DNA of 33,877 nt, taken from positions 1 through 33,877 of the forward strand of contig SXPB01000330.1 of NCBI GenBank assembly GCA_005776475.1. Reading direction: 5' to 3'. The notes under the pieces were generated by a model. The model saw only the letters and a list, made by a program, of their open reading frames with translations, ran no database searches and was not told the origin of the DNA. The translations under genes were made by a program, and so were the position numbers. Origin of the DNA: Planctomycetia bacterium (lineage in GTDB: Bacteria; Planctomycetota; UBA1135; UBA2386). Positions 22,100-29,227 of this stretch are shown piece after piece (positions within the stretch are counted from its first letter, which is position 1; every line of letters begins with the position of its first letter).

Positions 22100-23577
22100 C
22101 GTTCGATCTCCGCGACGAGTTTCCGCGCCATCACGTCGACGTCGAGCGTCTCGTGCACGGCGATGCGGCCGCGGTCGCCGACCGCGTGTGCTGCCTTGGG
22201 ATCGAGCAAGACCCGCGCCAGCGCTTCCGCCAACGACGCCGGGTCGCCGGCCACCGCGAGAAAACCGGTGTCGCCGTCGCGCACCAGTTCGGGGATGCCC
22301 GACACCGGCGTGGTGACGACCGGCACGCCGAGCGCCATCGCTTCGACCAGGAAGATCGGGATGCCGTCGCGTTCGCCATCGGTTGCGACGACGCAAGGCA
22401 ACACGGCGAGAGTCGCGGTCAGCAGTTCGCGTTTCACCGCTGCGTTGTCGAGCGGGCCGAGGAAGTCGACGAGGTCGGCGACACCGTGTTCCGCACAGAG
22501 CCGGCGCAGGTGGGGCTCTTCGGGGCCGTCGCCGGCGATGTGCCAGCGGCACGCGAGTCCGCGCGCGCGCAGCGCCGCCAGTGCCTTCGGCAGCACGTGC
22601 AGGCCTTTCTTCGGCACCAGCCGCGCCGCGCTCAGCAGCACGCGCTCCTGGCCAGGGACGTGCCGGTCCTGCCAGGCGACCAGGTCGATGCCGAGGTAGA
22701 CGACGGGCACGCGGTGCGACTCGGCCTTGGCGGCGGGCAGCAGCGAGCGCAGCTGCGCCTTGCAGAACGCGGTGACCACGCGAAAGAACCGCGCGTCGCG
22801 GAACTTCGTCGGCAGCAGCTTGTGGGCGTAGTCGAACTCGAAATCGACGTACGAGGAGATCGAGAACGGCACGCCGAGCAGCCGCGCCGCACCCATCGTC
22901 ACGTTGGTCGGCCAGGTCGACCCGTACACGTGCAGATGCCGCGGGCGCAGCGCGCGCAGCGTGTCGGCGAGCAGGAACGCGTTGCCCGGGTGCGTCGGGT
23001 CGCGCAGAACCAACTTGCCGAGCAGGTCGCGCGCGTTGCCGCCGGGTTCGGCGCGGTAGAGCGCGAACAGGTTGCGACCGGCGCGTGTGACCAGGTGGCG
23101 CAGCGCCCGCCAGGCCGCCCGGGTCACACCCTCACGCGGCAGGAAGGTGACGCGCGCCAGCAGTTCCCGGGCCTCCGGGTGCACCGGTGCGCGTTCGTTG
23201 CGGCGCAGCACCAGCACGCGCCAATCCGGTCGCAGCCGCAGCAGCCCCAGCACTTCGCGGTAGACGAAGGTGTGCGACAGGTCGGGCAACACCGGCAGCA
23301 CCAGCACGACCGGGCCGGCCCACGCAGTGGTGGTCGGCGCTGGCGTCGGCCGGCGACCGCTGCATGCGTTCGCGAGCGCACCGAGCAACCCGCTGGTGAC
23401 GCGTTGCCAGACGATGCGCGTCGTTTCGACGAGCCGGGTCCAGGTTCCGAACGGCACCGCACGCCCCGCGTCGTCGACGACCTGGGCGGTCGGATCCTCG
23501 GCTCGGGCCCTCGCGATCGCCGCGAGCGGTGCTGGCGCATGCGGCCAACCCGGCCAGGACACCGTGCGTCCGTTCAT
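22096..23577 (-). CDS. GT4 glycosyltransferase, WcaL-like
   Basis: This is a 493-residue GT-B enzyme with an atypical N-terminal extension of about 85 residues (Pro/Ala/Trp-containing, no recognised fold). The Rossmann start V-L-V-L-P-V-L-P-D-L-S-H-T-F-V-Y-R-E follows. S-H-T-F-V-Y-(R/Q)-E also occurs in the GT4 half of the giant protein encoded at 12547-17457 and is typical of colanic-acid WcaL-like enzymes. Further motifs are S-A-A-R-L-V-P-K-K-G-L, A-G-D-G-P-E, D-G-I-P-I-F-L-V-E-A-M and G-I-P-E-L-V. Its ATG forms a 4-bp ATGA overlap with the upstream GT4 gene, and its stop overlaps the next GT2 gene, so all three are coupled. The role of the extension is unknown. Confidence 0.9.
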   Translation of the reverse strand: MNGRTVSWPGWPHAPAPLAAIARARAEDPTAQVVDDAGRAVPFGTWTRLVETTRIVWQRVTSGLLGALANACSGRRPTPAPTTTAWAGPVVLVLPVLPDLSHTFVYREVLGLLRLRPDWRVLVLRRNERAPVHPEARELLARVTFLPREGVTRAAWRALRHLVTRAGRNLFALYRAEPGGNARDLLGKLVLRDPTHPGNAFLLADTLRALRPRHLHVYGSTWPTNVTMGAARLLGVPFSISSYVDFEFDYAHKLLPTKFRDARFFRVVTAFCKAQLRSLLPAAKAESHRVPVVYLGIDLVAWQDRHVPGQERVLLSAARLVPKKGLHVLPKALAALRARGLACRWHIAGDGPEEPHLRRLCAEHGVADLVDFLGPLDNAAVKRELLTATLAVLPCVVATDGERDGIPIFLVEAMALGVPVVTTPVSGIPELVRDGDTGFLAVAGDPASLAEALARVLLDPKAAHAVGDRGRIAVHETLDVDVMARKLVAEIER

Positions 23578-24908
23578 CGCCGACGGGCCTCGAGGTAATG
23601 CGCTTCGAACTCGTCCACCGCTTGCGCAAGCGATTTCGGCGGTTGTACCGCGGCGCGGTAGCGCTGCAGGCGCGCCGGCTCATCGACGAGACGCTGCAAG
23701 CGAGCGGCGAGGTCCTTGACGTCGCCCGCGGCGAACAGTTCGCCATCGACGTCGTCGCGCACGACTTCGACGAGGCCACCGAAGCGGCTCGCCAGCACGG
23801 GCAGGCCGGCGGCGCGCGCCTCGAGCACGACGAACGGCGCGTTCTCGTGCCAGGTGCTCGGCACGACGAGCACGTCGATCGCACCCAGGGCCTGGGGCAG
23901 CTCCGCGCGTTCGTACGGTGGCAACACGGTGATGCGCGGATCGCGCGCGGCGGCGGCGAGCAATGGGCCGGAGTAGTCGGGGAAATCGCTCGCCCGGCCG
24001 CGCAGCACGACGCGGCAATCCCCGCGAACCAACGCCATCGCTTCGACCAGCAGGTGCGGCGCCTTGTGCGACGCGAATGACCCGAAGAACCCGAACGTCA
24101 GCGGCCTGCCAGCGGCAGGCCGTGCCGCGGCTGCGCCGGCAGCGATGCCGGTCGTGTCGATGCCGTAACCCTGGCGCGCGATGCGCGTGGCAGGCACGCC
24201 GTTGCGCGCGAACACATCGGCGAGGAAGTGGGTCGGTGCCACGATCGCGTTGGCGCGCAGCAGCCGTTCCCGCAGGTAGCGCGGGCGGTCGAGCAGGACT
24301 CCGGTGCGATGGAACGGCTCCCAACCCGGCCGGCTGCTGCCCGGCGCCGCGGCGTGCAGCTGCAGCAGTTCCGTGGCCGCCGGATGCTCCTTGAGCATCT
24401 TCTCGACGTCGGGCTGGTGGCACGGCAGGCACCCTCGGCCGCCGTCGGGTGGGCCGTCGCAGGCCGTGCCGTCGCTGCGCATCAGGATCGCGCGCGGGCA
24501 CAGGAACCAGAAGTCGGTCAGCGACACGACGAGGCCGCGTCGCTGCGCGTGCACGACGTCGAGCAGGTCGGCGCCGACGTGGCGCAGGTGGAACGAGTGC
24601 ACGACCTCGCTGTCGCGGTCGCGCAGGTGGCGCGCGAACACCTCCGCCATCAGGGGATGGCGATACTCCATGCGCGACCAGTCCTTGCCGAGCTGCCACC
24701 AGAACGTGACGCGCCGCACCGGCAGACCGTCGACGACTTCGCGCGACTCACGCCACAGCCGGTCTTCCTCGTGGTGCCGCGGGTCGAGGGCGAACACATC
24801 GACGTCGTGGCCACGCCGACGCAGCTCGCGCCCGACCGCGAGCGTGTACTGCTCGGTGCCGGTGAAGAAGTGCGGCGGGAACTGGTGGACGACGAACGTG
24901 AGGCGCAC
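23574..24908 (-). CDS. GT4 family glycosyltransferase with Cys/His motif (paralogue B)
   Basis: This is a 444-residue GT-B enzyme, clearly paralogous to the 424-residue one encoded at 11269-12543. Both begin M-R-L-x-F-V-(V/I)-H-Q-F with a G-T-E-Q-Y loop and share S-F-H-L-R-type and D-F-W-(F/Y)-L-C-P-R segments. Cys137, Cys150, Cys160, Cys163 and His164 are at identical positions in the two, within a G-P-P-x-G-G-x-G-C-x-P-C-H stretch. The donor half contains F-G-F-F-G-S-F-A-S-H-K-A-P-H-L and P-S-T-W-H-E-N-A-P-F-V-V-L-E-A. It is the first gene of the three-gene minus-strand operon and lies 73 bp from the divergent VLRF1-like gene, so its promoter should be in that short gap. The sugar is unknown. 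Confidence 0.9.
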   Translation of the reverse strand: MRLTFVVHQFPPHFFTGTEQYTLAVGRELRRRGHDVDVFALDPRHHEEDRLWRESREVVDGLPVRRVTFWWQLGKDWSRMEYRHPLMAEVFARHLRDRDSEVVHSFHLRHVGADLLDVVHAQRRGLVVSLTDFWFLCPRAILMRSDGTACDGPPDGGRGCLPCHQPDVEKMLKEHPAATELLQLHAAAPGSSRPGWEPFHRTGVLLDRPRYLRERLLRANAIVAPTHFLADVFARNGVPATRIARQGYGIDTTGIAAGAAAARPAAGRPLTFGFFGSFASHKAPHLLVEAMALVRGDCRVVLRGRASDFPDYSGPLLAAAARDPRITVLPPYERAELPQALGAIDVLVVPSTWHENAPFVVLEARAAGLPVLASRFGGLVEVVRDDVDGELFAAGDVKDLAARLQRLVDEPARLQRYRAAVQPPKSLAQAVDEFEAHYLEARRR

Positions 24909-24981
24909 GCGCCACGGAGCCTACTCGGCGAGGTGGCGCTGCCGAAGTTCCAGTTGCCGTCGCTATGCTCACCCGCGACCG

Positions 24982-25653
24982 ATGGAACGCGACGCCGCCG
25001 CCCGAACGCCGCGCCCCGTGCGCTTTCCGCTCGCGGACCTCGACGAGCAACTGCAGGCCTTCCTGCTGCGGTGGCCATCGGCACGCGCCGACAAGAAGGG
25101 CCTGCAATTCGTCGGTGCAGCCGCAGCCCGCTTGCGGGTGCCGTTGTTGGCGCCGCGCGTCGCCGCCGGCGAACGACTGTGCGACTACGCCCCGCGGGCG
25201 GCGCTGGTGCCGGCCGTGCACCTCGTGCTGTTGCTGCAGGCGGGGGCAATGGCGCTCGGCTGCTGGGACGGCGAGCAGCTGGTCGCACACAAGGCTTCGC
25301 GGCGCTACGTCGTGCGCGGCAACGGCAAGGCGCAGATGTTGCACCAGAAGACCCGCGGCAAGTCGCGGTATGGCTCACGGCTGCGGCTGCAGAACTGGAA
25401 ACGCCTCCTGGTCGAGACCAACGAACGCCTGCACGAGCTGGAGTCCGCGCACGGTCCGTTCGACCGCGTGTTCCTCGGCGCCCCGGTGCGCTTGTGGACC
25501 GAGTTGTTCACTGCGACTCCATCGCCGCCGTTCGGTCGCGACGACGATCGTCTTCAGCGCGTGCCGATGCACGTGCATCGCCCGGACTTCCAGGAGCTGC
25601 TGCGCGTGCATCGTTGGCTCGGCCACGGCCGCCTCGAACTGCCTGCGGATTGA
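24982..25653 (+). CDS. VLRF1/Vms1-type release-factor-like protein
   Basis: This is a 223-residue soluble protein from ATG 24982. The core region reads H-K-A-S-R-R-Y-V-V-R-G-N-G-K-A-Q (103-118), then G-K-S-R-Y-G-S-R-L-R (126-135), then a helix and F-L-G-A-P-V (164-169). This order (H-K, R-Y-x-V-R, G-x-A-Q, a Ser/Gly turn with L-R, and a later (F/L)-x-x-A-P) is that of the VLRF1 domain of Vms1/ANKZF1, an eRF1-like fold that releases nascent chains from peptidyl-tRNA on stalled large ribosomal subunits. G-K-A-Q with Gln118 would correspond to the catalytic GxxQ. Zinc fingers and ankyrin repeats of the eukaryotic proteins are absent, as in bacterial members. The assignment is from motif memory, not an alignment. 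Neighbours give no hint of a translation role. Confidence 0.6.
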   Translation: MERDAAARTPRPVRFPLADLDEQLQAFLLRWPSARADKKGLQFVGAAAARLRVPLLAPRVAAGERLCDYAPRAALVPAVHLVLLLQAGAMALGCWDGEQLVAHKASRRYVVRGNGKAQMLHQKTRGKSRYGSRLRLQNWKRLLVETNERLHELESAHGPFDRVFLGAPVRLWTELFTATPSPPFGRDDDRLQRVPMHVHRPDFQELLRVHRWLGHGRLELPAD

Positions 25654-25709
25654 ACGCTGCAGTTCTGGACGCCGTGTCGAGTAGTCGCCGTTGCCAAGGT
25701 GCGGATCGC

Positions 25710-25740
25710 GGCGACCTCATTCCCGAGGGAGTGAGTCGCC
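25710..25740 (+). other. Strong hairpin between the VLRF1-like gene and the lipoprotein gene
   Basis: GGCGAC at 25710-25715 pairs with GTCGCC at 25735-25740. TCATTCCC (25717-25724) pairs with GGGAGTGA (25727-25734) through one G-T wobble, leaving one bulged C and a CGAG turn. It lies 57 bases after the VLRF1-like stop and 60 bases before the lipoprotein ATG. No T-run follows. It could be a terminator for the first gene or a leader element of the second. Confidence 0.5.
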
Positions 25741-25799
25741 GATGCGAGGCGGGTCGCCTTCCGCAACCTTTGCATCGCAACCGAGAGAGACGTCCATCC

Positions 25800-27605
25800 A
25801 TGGTCATTCGTCCGACGCTTCAGAACCTCCTCTTCGCCGGGGTCGCCCTGACCGTCGCCGCCTGTGGCGGCGGCAGCAATGTCAGCAATGCTTCGCCGCG
25901 ACTCGCCGAAGTTCCGCAACAGTCCACCAGCGGCGCCGCCGCGTTCAGCCTCGACCTCGGTGACTACGTCACCGACCGCGAAGGGTCGGCGCTCACCTAT
26001 GACGTGGCTTCGGGTGGTGGCTCGTTCGCGGGCAGCGTGTATTCGAACACGTTCGACACCATGGGCGTCTACACCGTGGAGTTCACGGTGACCGACGGCA
26101 CCAAGGTGACGACCGGCACTTTCGAAGTGCGCGTCACGGACGCCGACTTCGCCGTGGTGCGCGAAGACAACAGCGGCGTGCTGCTGCTCGACACGCGCAC
26201 GAATGGCTTCGTGCGGGTGGCCGGTTCGATCTCGGCGCCGACGTTCCACACCGGACTGTCCGATGGCCGCCTCGTCTATTCGAAGGTGAGCGCCGGCGGC
26301 AGCGATCTGTTCGTGTTCGATCCGCTGACGCGCCTCAACACCGAACTCGGCGCCACCGAGCCCGATTCGGTCGTCTACGAAGCCAAGACCAGCGACGATC
26401 GCGTGTTGTTCTCCGCCGGTACGTCGGTCGAGTCGACGCTCTACATCTGGAACCCGCGCACCGGGCTTGCCCTGCCGATCGCGGTCGGGAACCTGCCCGA
26501 AGTCGTCGTCACGTCCGAGGACCTCGTGTTCTACGAGGCAACCGTGAACAACCAGCGGGACGTGTACTACTACGACCCGGCGGACAACGAAGGCACGGCG
26601 GTCGCCACGGAAGCCGTGGCCGAGGCCATCGTCGGCGTGCTGCCGAACGGCGGCGTCGTGATCAGCCGCGTCGGCGGCGGCGGCGAGACCGACCTGTTCT
26701 ACTTCAAGCGCGAAGTCGGGCTCGTCGAGATCGGTTCGGACCAGACGTCGATCGCGACCTGGAACAAGACCTACAACGGCGCGGGCACCAGCAGCCAGGT
26801 CGTGTTTTCGGCCGAGAGCGGCAGTGTCAGCGAAGTCTTCGCGTGGAACCCCACGAACGGCCAGACCACGAATGTCAGCGGCACGGTCAGCACCGGCGCC
26901 TACGACGTGTTCGCCGCGATCGGCGCTGGCAACGAAGTGGTGTGGAACCGCGTCGTCTCGGGCTCCGAAGCCGACATCTACTTCTACGATCTCGACGCGG
27001 CGGTTGGCGCCACGGTGCGCAACGCCGCCGACATCGGGCAGGTCGTCGCGGTGACGGGTGACGGCGTCACGAACTACGCGTTCGTGCGGCCGAGCGGCAC
27101 GACGTCGAGCCTGCTGGCGATCTCGTTGATCGGCACCCCGGTCACTGCAACCAATGCAGCGGGCGGCACGGTTTCGACGACGGTGGGCGTCCTCACCAAC
27201 GGCGACGTGGTCGCACAGCGCACCGACGGCACCGCGCTGCGCTTGTTCGACGTGTCGGCTGGCACCTGGAACGCGGCGATCGCCGGCACCGGGCTCGCCT
27301 ACGCCGGCAATGGCCTCGACGCCGGTGACTTCGTCTACTCGCTCACCGCGAGCAGCCAGACCGACCTGTCGATGTGGGATGCTTCGGGGACGGCTTCGGT
27401 CGTCGTCAGCGACACCACCGGCGACGACGTCTTCCAGGCGCTCACCGCGAACGACACGGTGTTGTTCACGCGAGTGGTCTCCGGCAACACGACCGCCGAC
27501 CTGTTCGTGTGGAACGGCACCACGGCGACGCGCTTGACCAACGCCGACAGCGCGAACCTGCTGCACGACCACACGGTGCTCGGCAGCTACACCGGCACGC
27601 GCTGA
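25800..27605 (+). CDS. Beta-propeller lipoprotein
   Basis: This 601-residue protein starts at ATG 25800, nine bases after GAGAGAGA, a reasonable ribosome binding site; the frame is open far upstream but nothing family-like is there. Residues 1-22 are a lipoprotein signal with V-A-A-C, giving Cys22 as the lipidated residue, followed by G-G-G-S. Residues about 40-115 form a cadherin/Ig-like beta domain (Y-V-T-D-R-E-G-S-A-L-T-Y and Y-T-V-E-F-T-V-T-D-G). The remainder is roughly ten repeats of about 50 residues with an aromatic strand such as L-Y-I-W-N-P, V-Y-Y-Y-D-P, L-F-Y-F-K and I-Y-F-Y-D, consistent with one or two beta-propellers. It should sit at a membrane facing the periplasm or outside. 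No catalytic motif is seen; its role is unknown. Confidence 0.8.
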   Translation: MVIRPTLQNLLFAGVALTVAACGGGSNVSNASPRLAEVPQQSTSGAAAFSLDLGDYVTDREGSALTYDVASGGGSFAGSVYSNTFDTMGVYTVEFTVTDGTKVTTGTFEVRVTDADFAVVREDNSGVLLLDTRTNGFVRVAGSISAPTFHTGLSDGRLVYSKVSAGGSDLFVFDPLTRLNTELGATEPDSVVYEAKTSDDRVLFSAGTSVESTLYIWNPRTGLALPIAVGNLPEVVVTSEDLVFYEATVNNQRDVYYYDPADNEGTAVATEAVAEAIVGVLPNGGVVISRVGGGGETDLFYFKREVGLVEIGSDQTSIATWNKTYNGAGTSSQVVFSAESGSVSEVFAWNPTNGQTTNVSGTVSTGAYDVFAAIGAGNEVVWNRVVSGSEADIYFYDLDAAVGATVRNAADIGQVVAVTGDGVTNYAFVRPSGTTSSLLAISLIGTPVTATNAAGGTVSTTVGVLTNGDVVAQRTDGTALRLFDVSAGTWNAAIAGTGLAYAGNGLDAGDFVYSLTASSQTDLSMWDASGTASVVVSDTTGDDVFQALTANDTVLFTRVVSGNTTADLFVWNGTTATRLTNADSANLLHDHTVLGSYTGTR

Positions 27606-27623
27606 GCCGACCTCGCCGCCGCG

Positions 27624-27643
27624 GGCGCCGTCACTTCGGCGCC
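27624..27643. terminator. Hairpin at the convergence of the lipoprotein and DUF1080 genes
   Basis: GGCGCCG at 27624-27630 is perfectly complementary to CGGCGCC at 27637-27643 around a 6-base loop. It sits 18 bases after the lipoprotein stop and covers the last codons of the converging DUF1080 gene. A bidirectional terminator is plausible, though no T-run is present. Confidence 0.4.
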
Positions 27644-28440
27644 GCGCGCTCGAGCTGCAGGGGCCGCACCCAGAAGTTGCGGAACTTGACGGGATCGCCG
27701 TGGTCCTGCAGCTTGAGCGGTCCCTTGTCGGCGTGCTGCGTGTACTTGGCAACGCCGCGGTGCGACGTGGCGCCGAGCAGCGTCTCGTCGAGTTGCACGA
27801 CGATGCCGTTGTGCACGACGGTGATCCGCGCCGGCAGTTCGACCGAGCCATCGGCCTTGAAGCTCGGCGCCCGGAAGAAGATGTCGTAGGTCTGCCACTC
27901 GCCCGGCCGTCGGCACGCATTGACCAGTGGCGGCTTCTGGCCGTAGAGGGCCGCAGCCTGGCCGTCGGCGTAGGTGGGGTTCTCGAACGAATCGAGCACC
28001 TGCACTTCGTAGCGCCCGAACAGGAACACGCCGCTGTTGCCGCGGCCCTGCGAGTCGCCCTTCGTCGGGGACGGCGCCATCCACTCGATGTGCACCTGGC
28101 AGTCGCCGAACTCGGCTTTCGTCTCGATGTCGCCCGTGCCGTTCACTTGCATCGCGCCATCGACGAGCAGCCACTTGGCGTCGCCATCGCGCCCGCGGAA
28201 CGCGGAGAGGTCCTTGCCGTCGAACAGCACCACGGCGTCGGCCGGGGGCGGCGTCGGGGCCCCGGCGGGGCCCACGGCGACCGCGACGGGTCGCGGACGG
28301 TCGGCATCGTGCACCCGGAAGCCGTCTGGCAGCTTCGGCGTGTCGCGGTAGCCAGGTTGCGGATCCTGGCCACCGGTTGCGAGGGTTGTCGCGAGCGCGA
28401 GCAGAGACACGGCGACCACAGGCGTGATGGGGAGGGTCAT
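27631..28440 (-). CDS. Secreted DUF1080 (3-keto-disaccharide hydrolase type) protein
   Basis: This is a 269-residue protein with a signal peptide (about residues 1-23, hydrophobic V-V-A-V-S-L-L-A-L-A) and a Pro-rich spacer. One DUF1080 jelly-roll domain spans about 68-262: L-F-D-G-K-D-L-S-A-F, E-F-G-D-C-Q-V-H-I-E-W, N-S-G-V-F-L-F-G-R-Y-E-V-Q-V-L-D-S, G-E-W-Q-T-Y-D-I-F-F-R-A-P and L-Q-D-H-G-D-P-V-K-F-R-N-F-W-V-R. All hallmarks are intact and spacing is normal. Members characterised so far bind or cleave glycans, including 3-keto-glycosides, outside the cytoplasm. The family is heavily expanded in Planctomycetes. It lies 48 bp downstream of the sigma-like gene on the same strand and could share its transcript. 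Confidence 0.88.
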   Translation of the reverse strand: MTLPITPVVAVSLLALATTLATGGQDPQPGYRDTPKLPDGFRVHDADRPRPVAVAVGPAGAPTPPPADAVVLFDGKDLSAFRGRDGDAKWLLVDGAMQVNGTGDIETKAEFGDCQVHIEWMAPSPTKGDSQGRGNSGVFLFGRYEVQVLDSFENPTYADGQAAALYGQKPPLVNACRRPGEWQTYDIFFRAPSFKADGSVELPARITVVHNGIVVQLDETLLGATSHRGVAKYTQHADKGPLKLQDHGDPVKFRNFWVRPLQLERAAPK

Positions 28441-28488
28441 GCCGGAACCTTCGCCGAGGGCCCGGCGTTGCGCCAGCCTGCGCGCGCT

Positions 28489-29013
28489 TCAGGTGTCGAG
28501 TTTGAACTGCACCACGGCGTCGTCGGCGAAGATGTCCGCAGTGGCGGTGTCGTCGACGAGTTCCTTGGCCTTGCGCGTGATGGTGCCCAGGTAGCGGCGA
28601 AAGTCGCGCGGCTGCATGCCGCAGCTGCGTGCCGCGGCGCGGGTGCTGTTGCAGCTCACGGCCGCCTCCAGCGCTTCGCGTTGCCTGGGCGAGAGGCTGT
28701 CGGGCAGGCGGTCGCGCACGAAGTCGAAGCCGGCACCGCGCGGCAGTTGGTAGGGCGCTTGCTGCTCGTTCATCTCGGTCTGGTCCACCGACCGGGTGCG
28801 CGCCCACTCCGACCGCCGCAGGGCCAGGGCCGTGCGCTTCGCGACGCTGCGCAGCCACGCGCGCGGGTGTTCCGGCGGCGAGCCGTTGAGGATGGCGAGG
28901 GTGTACAGGTGGATCGCGCGTTCGCCGGCCTCTTCGGCGAGCAGCTTGTTGTTGAGAACTCGCGATGCGGCTCGAAAAGCGACGGGTAGCAGGCGGTGCG
29001 GGTCCTGGTTCAT
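28489..29013 (-). CDS. Divergent sigma-70-like factor
   Basis: This is a 174-residue protein with an ECF-like two-domain layout. Residues about 10-68 resemble region 2, ending in P-R-A-W-L-R-S-V-A-K-R-T-A-L-A-L-R-R, a typical region 2.4-type helix. Residues about 105-152 (L-S-P-R-Q-R-E-A-L-E-A-A-V then A-A-A-R-S-C-G-M and a basic helix R-R-Y-L-G-T-I-T-R-K-A-K) resemble region 4 with a helix-turn-helix. The linker is acidic and Gln-rich. It should direct RNA polymerase to specific promoters, but region 2 is weak and it may be a DNA-binding relative without sigma activity. It is divergent from the XRE gene; a palindrome in the gap may control one or both. The DUF1080 gene follows on the same strand. 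Confidence 0.65.
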   Translation of the reverse strand: MNQDPHRLLPVAFRAASRVLNNKLLAEEAGERAIHLYTLAILNGSPPEHPRAWLRSVAKRTALALRRSEWARTRSVDQTEMNEQQAPYQLPRGAGFDFVRDRLPDSLSPRQREALEAAVSCNSTRAAARSCGMQPRDFRRYLGTITRKAKELVDDTATADIFADDAVVQFKLDT

Positions 29014-29057
29014 GACGTCCTCAGTGGTTCTCGTTCCTTGCCCACCTTGCCAGCAAG

Positions 29058-29090
29058 TTGACGAAACGTCAAGAAAGGAGACGAAAAGTC
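29058..29090. promoter_or_regulatory. Palindromic operator candidate with a second half-matched copy
   Basis: TTGACGAAACGTCAA at 29058-29072 is a perfect inverted repeat (6-bp arms, 3-bp centre). GACGAAAAGTC at 29080-29090 repeats the core with GAC/GTC arms and its centre lies 20 bp away, about two helical turns. The pair lies in the 214-bp gap between the divergent sigma-like and XRE genes, 45 bp upstream of the sigma start. Binding by the XRE protein is inference. Confidence 0.45.
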
Positions 29091-29227
29091 CTGCTGCGGG
29101 TTCCGTTTGAAGGCACTCCTCGCAGGTGGGGGCAACCGGGCGCCTGCAACTTCAGTTACCGAGGATGCTCTGCAACCTTCGCGTGCGTATTGGGTAGGAA
29201 GGCACCTGCCCCCAACCTGGCACCTCC

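Noticed and set aside
20597-22699. Plus-strand frame of 700 codons over the GT2 and GT4 genes
   Set aside because: It is a shadow of the minus-strand genes with Arg/Ala/Ser-rich, low-complexity translation, while the minus strand shows complete GT motifs.
24228-25799. In-frame extension of the lipoprotein gene of over 500 codons upstream
   Set aside because: It runs antisense through a GT4 gene and across the VLRF1-like gene in another frame. The lipobox signal peptide and the ribosome binding site fix the start at 25800.
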